NCBI RefSeq assembly: GCF_050947875.1
Contig: NC_134572.1
Location: 154,463,105-154,527,104, forward strand
Length of the DNA: 64,000 bases
Origin: Dermacentor variabilis
Taxonomy: Eukaryota > Arthropoda > Arachnida > Ixodida > Ixodidae
Reading direction: 5' to 3'
The notes beneath the pieces were generated by a model. The model was given only the letters and a program-made list of their open reading frames with translations, searched no databases and was not told the origin of the DNA. This document shows, piece by piece, positions 56,552-64,000 of the stretch (positions within the stretch are counted from its first letter, which is position 1; each line of letters begins with the position of its first letter). Made by a program: the position numbers and the translations under genes.

Positions 56552-57650
56552 ACCTGCAGCGGGCTGTTTTTTCATCCACTTTCATTTCGATTTATTTATC
56601 ATTTCGTTATTTCATTTTTTAAGCTCAAGTAACTTCCCCCTATGTTGTCGTTGATGTCAGTGTTAGTTGGCTTCTTATGATATGACTAATAATATTTGGG
56701 CCCCTCGGTTAACCCCCTTTCTTCTTATTTATAACATAACGAGGGTCTCGAATAAGGCAACATTGATGCCTTCAGGTAGCATGTGTAGGTTTATTGACCG
56801 GTTTCCTTCACCCAAAAAAGATCACGTTCTCGTGACGCCTGTTACAGAAAGGATGTTCTATGTCGGTCGCCAAAGTCTCTGAGTGGTAGCGTTGGCTAGC
56901 ACTCCTGGGGTTCTACTAGGAAACATAAATACCCAAGAAAGTGGATGGGTAAACAGCGCCGCGCTAGAATAATTGTTAGGGCATCGCACACGATACGCGA
57001 CGGTTGTGGGATCGTTCCCCACCTGTGCCAAGTTGTTTTTTTCATCCACATCCGTTAATTTACCGTTTAGGTATTTCATTTATTAAGCTCAAGTAAATTT
57101 CCCTATGTTGTCCTCGGTGTCAGTGTTTGTTGGATTCTTATATGACTAATAAAATTGCGCCCCTCGGTTAAGCGTCTTCTCGTTTATTACGGAACGAGGG
57201 TCTCGAATCCGCTAACATTGATGCTTTCAGGTAGCATGTGTGGGTTTATTGACCCGTTTCCTGGGTCCAAGAAAGATCACGTTATCGTGACTCCTGTGAC
57301 AGAAAGGATGTTCTACGTCCATCGCCAAGGTCTGTGCGTGGTGGCGCTGGCTACCACTCCCAGGGTTCTGCAAGGAAACACGAATACCCAGGAAAGTGGA
57401 CGCGGAAACGGTGCCGCAGTAGCTCAATTGGTAGAGAATCGCATGCGAAATTCGAAGGTTGTCGGATCGTTCCCCACCTGCCGCAACTTGTTTTTTCATC
57501 CACTTTCATTTCCATTAATTTATCGTTTCATTATTTCATTTATTAAGGTCAAGTAATTTCCCCTATTTTGTCCTTGGTGTCAGTGTTTGTTGGCTTCTTA
57601 TGATATGACTAATAAAAAATAGGGGCCTCGGTTAACCCCCTTTCTTCCTA
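56552..57650 (+). repeat. ~455-bp tandem repeat with tRNA-like head, about 2.4 units
   Basis: Markers recur at fixed spacing: GTAGCATGTG at 56776 and 57231, ATCGTTCCCCACCTG at 57011 and 57466, GTCAGTGTT at 56656, 57119 and 57579. The third unit has GCCGCAGTAGCTCAATTGGTAGAGA followed by a B-box-like GGATCGTTCCCCACC (57412-57480), i.e. a tRNA-derived SINE head with body and ACTAATAAAA tail embedded in the unit. The repeat looks familiar from tick sequences; that is recollection, not a search. Confidence 0.75.
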
Positions 57651-58049
57651 CAGTAACGTATTTCATGAAGAATAACAAAAGCACGCTTAACTTTCTTCCA
57701 AAAGATATGCTTTATGTAGACTGTTTCTGTGTAGTTGTCTCTTTGCGACCTAAAACATGAAAAACAATTAGTAAAAGACAGCAGAAGATTCTAAACGAAC
57801 TGCTGATACTGCAGTAATAAAAGCTCTTCCCAAAGAATATCTCTTAAAAATATTTTGGAAATATCAGTGGTTTTCTGACAATAAAATTGACACGAAAAAG
57901 GTAAATTTGGTATAGGGCGCTAAGAACAGTTGCGAAACAAATTAGTCACCTAACGCAATGTGTGTAATGAATCGAGGATAAGTGCTCTATAAAAATTACA
58001 TGTATTTGACAAGAGATGTTGATTATTTTCTGAGACATGTCATGTCATG

Positions 58050-60100
58050 TCATGTCGACCTTTGTTTGCTAATGGAAAACCTCAATTACTTCCCTCTCAG
58101 CTCTGTCAGGGCTCTTTGCAACTAATCTCATGTGCTGGAAGATAGGGAAGCACCCACGGCTCATCTGCGCAGCGACGTGGCTGCTGTAGTTATTCTTCAT
58201 GCAAGTTCTGGGTTCACCCACTCCCTCAGTGAAACATTGATAACGATTACGGCTACTGATACTCGTTTTCATCCAGGAGCAAAATCAGCTTGTAGTTGGT
58301 GCTAGTACTGTTCATAGGTATCACTCCTTGGTGTTTCATGCTATCATATTTCTAGGAATAAATGATCTTGTATACTATTGCTGAAAGCTGAGAGAGTTGG
58401 TTACTGGCATTAGGAAACATAGTTACTGCACTATAAAATGGAACACGTGAAATGCACAGGATGAGCACTGCACATGAACTTGTTTTAGTACATGGTTGCG
58501 AGCATATGCATGGATGAAAGGCCTTTCCAGCAAAATTTGACTGTACGTGACATATAAGATGCACCACTCATCCTATTTTGCGTGAACCGTACATCTTTTT
58601 CAAGTAATCAATTTTTCTATTCGAGCTTTCAATAGAAGGTGTGCTATTGCATTTATCTGTTTGTCTGGGAAGGCCCTTATATACCAGTGTGCACGTTTAG
58701 CCTTACAATTCCTGAGTATTTTATGCTGTTGCATTTTGTGATGTATTGACATCTTTTACACTGTCCTGCAAATTTTTCAGACCTTGCTAACACGCTAACC
58801 TGCGCAGAGTGCTCAGCCTGTCTTTGGGGCACCTTTGAGTGCCTTTAATGCCTTCAGAAGCAAGTGTTGCGTAGGATAAACCAGGATTTATGGTAAAGGC
58901 AGGCTGCAGGAGCATTGTACGCAAATTTAGACGGTAAAAGCATCTGGATATCTCACAAAACATTGCAAAAGATTCCAAACTGTGCGAAGATTGGACTGTA
59001 CACATGCACTTTGCAAATATAAGACAGGGAAGTGCAGATTTGCATACTAGGCCTTTTCCATCCAAGAAACCAATAACTGCATTAACAAACCTACTACCGG
59101 GGTATTGAATAAAGAAGATGGTTACTTCAACAATATGCTGTATTACATCTGTGCATTATGAATCACATAGTTTATATGTCGTATATTGTGAAATTTCTTG
59201 CGAATGTGTCGTTTTTATGTATGTAATCATTGTTTAGTGAGGTCACTTGAGGTACAGCACCCATCCTCTGCATGTCATGTTGTTATTTTGTTTTGTCTTA
59301 GCACTGTAATTATGTTTCGTAAAACCTTACATTGCTAAAATTAGACTTTGGGGCAGTTTGGCCTTTTCATCCACATTCTTGTTTTTGTCATTTCCCTTAT
59401 CATGTAAGCATTTTTCTGGAGCACTTGCAGTATTTCGTCATGCTCTTGCGTTTACAAGCCATATTTCTGTCTCTGAACAGCCCAAACCACTTGTAGCGTG
59501 CAAATCTGATGCATCCTCAATAGAACTTTATAGTAAACGTATTGCTAAAAATATTTTTCAGGGGATGAAGCACTTCTGTAACTGCCGAGTTTTGCAGCAA
59601 TAAAGAAGCAGAATGCTTGCATTTGTGTAATATACATATAATTTCTTCTTGGTATCATCTTTTATCTGACTGTCTGTCAGCATGGTAACATTGCATATTA
59701 TCTTCTTTCTTAACATTCATAGGTTCCAAATAGCTCCTATAATCTTTTTGTCCTCACATTTCATGCAATATCCTTCACCGGAAGGGCGACTAGCAGTTCA
59801 CCTGATTCACTACTTTTACGGGCAACAAATTAACCATAATAGCATGTCATGCCCACTGCTTAAAAGCTCCTAAAGGATTTTGCCCATCTGAAAGTTCCTT
59901 GAATTCATGCAAGCAGGTACTGCTTATAAGATGGCGGAATGCTCATGATTGGTTTTTTAGGCCAATGTGAATGAAAAACCCCAGTACCTATGTGTTGCTT
60001 TATGATGTTGACCTGTATTTATTATAACGCTGGTGAACTGTGTGTGCACTCTGAAGATATGCGTATTACTGCTGGTGTTTTGTATAATCGTTGTATAATA
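58050..60100 (+). other. AT-rich stretch resembling an mRNA 3' UTR; no CDS
   Basis: Several AATAAA signals in plus orientation (near 59108, 59600 and 60096) and T-rich sequence without long ORFs. It could be the 3' UTR of a gene whose coding part I cannot find, or a retroposed piece of one. A (CATGT)n run lies at 58035-58054. Confidence 0.3.
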
Positions 60101-60116
60101 AAACAACACATTATAT

Positions 60117-60440
60117 TGTAACGATGTTACTAAAACAACGATATTTATTAAGGGCGAACTTTCGCCCACAAGTAAATGTCACTGCGGTCGTGAAGAAATC
60201 CCCGGCCGTCGTGTTCTCAAAAGTGGCCTCGAACCGTCTTCCTCTTTCTTCTCGCGCGACACATCGTGCGCGTGGCGCATGTGAGCCGGGTCCAACTGGC
60301 TGCCCGTGCCACGAAGATCGCTGCCTGTTGTTCATGAACAACACCACGGTACTGCGTGCACAGTGTCCAACACAAAGGGCGCGCAACGTGAATGTCACCA
60401 AGTTTGTTGCGGCTTTATCCCCCTCCTAACAGCATTGGTC
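60117..60440 (-). mobile_element. Possible LTR remnant
   Basis: The minus strand ends CCCTTAATAAATATCGTTG then TTTTAGTAACATCGTTACA, with a poly(A) signal shortly before a CA terminus, as in a U5 end. The other end is not defined and no target-site duplication was found. Confidence 0.3.
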
Positions 60441-60989
60441 CAATGCGTGAGGAGGGGGATAATGCGGCCCGATGCGCCCCGATGCTGTCCCAGGGGGCAC
60501 ACAGATGATTTCACTGTCTACTTTTGTACTCTGTAACTTTGTTTTCATGTGTGATCTCTGTGTCCAGGTCGACATCTCATCGTCTTCCCAAGACGGGTAC
60601 TGAAACTCTTCCGAACTGTGGTGCAATCGGGTCCATATTCAGTTTTCATGTTGTGTGTTTTCTTAAAATGGGGAAGCCAAAGATGTGATTTTCTACTGCA
60701 GAAAGATGTCATCACCAAGCACGCGTGTTACAGTGCTAACATGTGCTCTTCTTTAACTCATGACTACTTTTGTTGCGAGGAGAGCGAGTAGCGCATTTTT
60801 CTCTCAACGGAAAGGTGATGTGGTATCCTTTGTTAGCTTCTGGTTTCGGGTTTGGGTCCTTTACGTCAGGGCGCCACTTAGCGCCAAACGGTGTAAGTTG
60901 CCTGCAGCGTTCCCCCTCGCAGAAATAAAATTATTCTTGGTCTGGTCCCCGACTGAAGCAGTCCGGCTTTTCTTGCGGCGCTGCGCGGC

Positions 60990-62760
60990 CCGGCCGTTTA
61001 GGCCTCATGTCGTAGATCTTCCGTCTGGCTGCACCGTCGAAGCTACAACAGCATGAACCTAGACGAGAACTGCACAGCGAGCACTTGGTTCGAACGCGTT
61101 ACGAAGACCAGCAAACAAATCCTGCACGCTTCGCGCAGAATCTCTAATCACACCCGTGGAGTAAACGAACGTGAAATGTGGTAGTTCGCTCAAGCTTTTC
61201 TTGTCTCCCGTATCATGTACGGGCTCACGCACCATCCAGTCAACCGCACACAGATGCACGTGGTCAACCGGTTACTTAACGAAGATGAACGCGTTGTCAC
61301 TCGACTCCCAAGGTACACAACTCTCGAAGCGCTTAAAAGTTGCAGCAAATTGAACAACCTGGCCGAGCTCGTCGACATGCACATCTATACACAAGCGACG
61401 AGACTACGCGCAACAAATGTCGGGTGACACACATTCATGCTCCTCAGGTATGACGTCCACACAATGTCCATTTCGCCCAACAAAGCGCCGCCGTGGGAAA
61501 TCACGGCTCTCACCGATGGCAGGCCATTTCCTCTCAATGTGGACCCTACTCAGCGAACGCGGTGCCTCGCATATCCCAAGAGGCATGCTAAAGCTATGAT
61601 TCACTCCCCTTGACTTAACGCATCATATACACGGACGCTGCACTGCTTGCAGACGGTGCTAGTAACGCGTGTTATGTCATTGCGTGGTACGACCAGACAA
61701 ATTAAAATCTGAACAACTGCCATCATATATCAGTAGAAGCAAAGTTCAGCACCCGCGCTGAGCTTATGGCTTTCCTAGATTATTTGGAGTGACCCACGCA
61801 ACTTCGTCTCAAACCATCGTTCACCATCATGTGTACACAGACCCCCAGGCTCCCCATCGGGCATGTGTTAATGTTCTTTACGCAGATCCAGCACTGTAGA
61901 AGATCCGGCACCAGGCACGCCTGCTCCGCGAATGCGGTCACGATGTTATCACCCACTCGGTCCTTGCGCACTGTGATATACCCGGAAACGACAAGCCTCA
62001 TAGACTGGCGCGCGCTCATCTCTCTTTCACGTTAGCCAGAGCCTCCGAGACTCCTTTTCCTCTCTTCGCTACCACACCTGAGGTAGCAGACCCGACGTCA
62101 GACAAGCATGCGACCAAACAACGACGTGCCCCCTACCTCACAGCAGTGGGCAATCCACTCTCTATACCGTCGCATCCCCCGAAGGTATTCACACGGCGAG
62201 AGTCAGTCTTGCTTCGGAGAATTCAGACAGGCACCCTCCTTACTCCTCACTTGCTGAACCGCTTCCACAGGGGTGGCATACCCCCACCCGTTAGTGGTTT
62301 CTTTTCCATGTGCACATGTCGAGCTTATCTCAACCGCCTGTGTTGAGAGTGTCCCCTCTACATACCACCGAGGCTCCGTGCCCTGGCCACCATACAGCGG
62401 CGACCCTGGCTTTCTTCTCTCCGGACTTCGGCTTGCACGGATACTACGTCTCCGGACCACGCCATCGATCTCTGGCGAGCAGTGCTGTTGTTCCTCCAGG
62501 ACCCGGCGGCACCACCCGTCGGCAATCGGCTCCGCGACAGCCACAAGCGTCATGCGGCCCCCACTTAGCTGCCTCCAGGACATTTGTTAATAAAACGGAG
62601 GGAAGCCTCACACTTCCTCTTTTGCAATAATACCCAGCCTCCCTTGCCACCGCAGCGTCTTCGGCGCATTTTAATGTGGAATAAACGTGGTTTTGTTCAT
62701 TCATACATTTCGTTGAAGAAGCGTCACATATATGCACATTGCCTCATACATAGTGACCCA
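60990..62760 (+). pseudogene. Non-LTR ORF2 C-terminal remnant with RNase H traces
   Basis: Fragments in changing frames: HPVNRTQMHVVNRLLNEDER with VVTRLPRYTTLEALKSC (connection domain), a strand YTDAALLADGASNACYVIAW near 61630 followed by a stop-broken VEAKFSTRAELMAFLDYL (RNase H Asp and Glu regions), VLLRRIQTGTLLTPHLLNRF, and a poly(A)-like signal GGAATAAACG near 62680 before an ATTC-type tail. Frames are heavily broken; this is an old 5'-truncated copy. Confidence 0.6.
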
Positions 62761-62875
62761 AGTTGATTTGACGGTTGGCTTCGAGCCCTCTTTCCTCATT
62801 ACAGCAAACCAATGCGCTATCGATAAAACTACCGACTACCCAGCGACCCACGTAGACGCGAAGACTGTTAGATAC
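62640..62875 (-). mobile_element. tRNA-like repeat, minus-strand copy
   Basis: The minus strand has GCGCATTGGTTTGCTGTAATGAGG then AGGGCTCGAAGCCAACCGTC and CTTGGGTCACTATGTATG, matching the head and tail of 17530-17900. It overlaps the tail of the non-LTR remnant, so borders are blurred. Confidence 0.5.
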
Positions 62876-64000
62876 AAACACACATGAATGTAAGGTAGTT
62901 GGCCCCAGAAAGTGCGGGAAGAAAGTACCCTAAGAATGCTAAAGCATCGAAAGGATAGACATGACGCTCAAAGACAAGAGGACGGATGTGTCCAATAAAG
63001 AACAAACGGGGATAACAAATATTCTAGTTGAGAATGAGATGAATTAGGTTTTGACAGGTCTTGTGTAATGTAAGACACAGGCGCACAGGTGCCACCACGC
63101 TCAGGGTCCGTGTGTGGCGCGAACTCTCGAGCTTATTACAAACTCCTCTTGCTAAGCAATACCACAATGGCAACAGGTGTGGCTCCGAAGGTCACATTAC
63201 TGCTTTGACTAGTGTACCTGTGAACGAGATTTAGGTTACGGACAAAAGCCTTGTTTTATTGAAAGAGCAAGTATACTGACTGATCAAGATGCATTAATGT
63301 CTTCCGCAGCGTCATGGCCATCGTGCTGACTCATTATGGATGGGCGCATGTAAAGAGGGCAAAAAGTCTCTAAATGCACGGAGAAGGTTTGGCTGCAAAA
63401 ACAGGGCAGCGATGTTGAAGCCCCGTCGCGTTCCTTTCAGTAGGCCGTTTGTTGAAGCCAGGGCACCGTTCTGCCTATCTTTTATCGCTGCCTATCATAT
63501 GATAGTTGTGTACAAACACAATCTAACCCCTGAACTCAGAAATGCATCTTGAGTCGAAGAAGGCGCTTTAGTTTATCTAACTGACGCCTGTCTCCAGCGC
63601 ACCGAAGGAAACACAAGAAGTGTCCTGGGCACACTCACGCCAGGCCTCATTTATATCGTGTCAATGATGGGATTCAAGTCGATATGCTTATTTTATTGCG
63701 GGGATAGGTACATTACCACTCCTTCCGAGCTGCTGTGTTTACGCATTGCTCTTAGCAAAACGAACAGTAAACGCCACGCTTACATTATTCAATGATTCAC
63801 TTGGCCCTCACTAACGCCATCATTCCTCTGTCGCTCTCATCTCGTGCACCATGGAAGTTCGACCCTTACAACGCCCCTGGTGGATCTGGTCATGCCAGCA
63901 GTGAGAGGTGCTTGCTAGCTGCCACGGTGCTGTCCCTTATACCAAGAAACAGCTGGCTTCAGGAGTGGGTCACGCCGGAATGTTGTAACCGCCGATCGTT
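62876..64000. other. No gene seen
   Basis: No coding region, RNA gene or clear repeat recognised to the window end. Confidence 0.4.

Noticed and set aside
57412..57484. Genuine tRNA gene in the 455-bp repeat
   Set aside because: Acceptor and anticodon stems are mismatched and it sits inside a tandem repeat; it is a SINE head.
1..64000. Prokaryotic defence system, CRISPR array or operon
   Set aside because: Introns, SINEs, non-LTR, Penelope and gypsy elements show a metazoan genome; no spaced direct repeats of CRISPR type and no gene clusters were found.

Overview
This is eukaryotic, repeat-dominated DNA, most likely from a hard tick (Ixodidae). The clues are tRNA-derived SINEs of the kind common in tick genomes, tick-style non-LTR retrotransposons with microsatellite 3' tails, Penelope-like elements, and a gene with very large introns packed with transposons. 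The genus call is inference. There is no prokaryotic operon, rRNA or CRISPR array.

One host gene can be reconstructed. It is a plus-strand AMP-forming acyl-CoA synthetase of the 4-coumarate:CoA ligase/luciferase type. Eight exons are visible (6595-6753, 12577-12809, 32571-32745, 41091-41262, 41594-41694, 42940-43078, 44090-44341, 54657-54814). Reading phase is compatible at every junction, the splice sites are GT-AG, and a polyadenylation signal lies at 55127. About 462 C-terminal residues are encoded; the first ~100 or more residues must lie upstream. Its introns hold most of the mobile DNA.

Layout: 1-1.4 kb, RNase H end of a non-LTR element; 1.4-12.5 kb, sparse DNA with two SINEs, one exon and an endonuclease-like fragment; 12.9-17.1 kb, a nearly complete minus-strand CR1/L2-like element with a 2A peptide and an unusual ORF1-UAG-ORF2 layout, sitting between two (TATG)n tracts; 17.5-22.8 kb, a tRNA-like repeat and a decayed RNase-H-bearing non-LTR element with RS-rich and zinc-knuckle ORF1; 22.8-27.0 kb, two Penelope-like copies head to head; 28-32.1 kb, a CR1-like copy with an SGNH-hydrolase-like ORF1; 35.6-39.9 kb, an old relative of the 2A element; 45.6-48.1 kb, a CR1-like fragment split by a solo LTR; 48.1-49.0 kb, a Ty3/gypsy integrase-LTR fragment; 49.0-54.4 kb, an almost intact RNase-H-bearing non-LTR element with target-site duplication; 54.7-64 kb, last exon, a foldback repeat, a ~455 bp tandem repeat, an mRNA-3'UTR-like stretch and one more non-LTR remnant.

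The most unusual material is translational and 5'-end organisation in the retrotransposons. The 12.9-17.1 kb element combines an N-terminal 2A skipping motif with a same-frame UAG in TMV-like readthrough context and no AUG for ORF2. Three different non-LTR elements also carry a duplicated 5'-terminal block whose ends look like splice sites.
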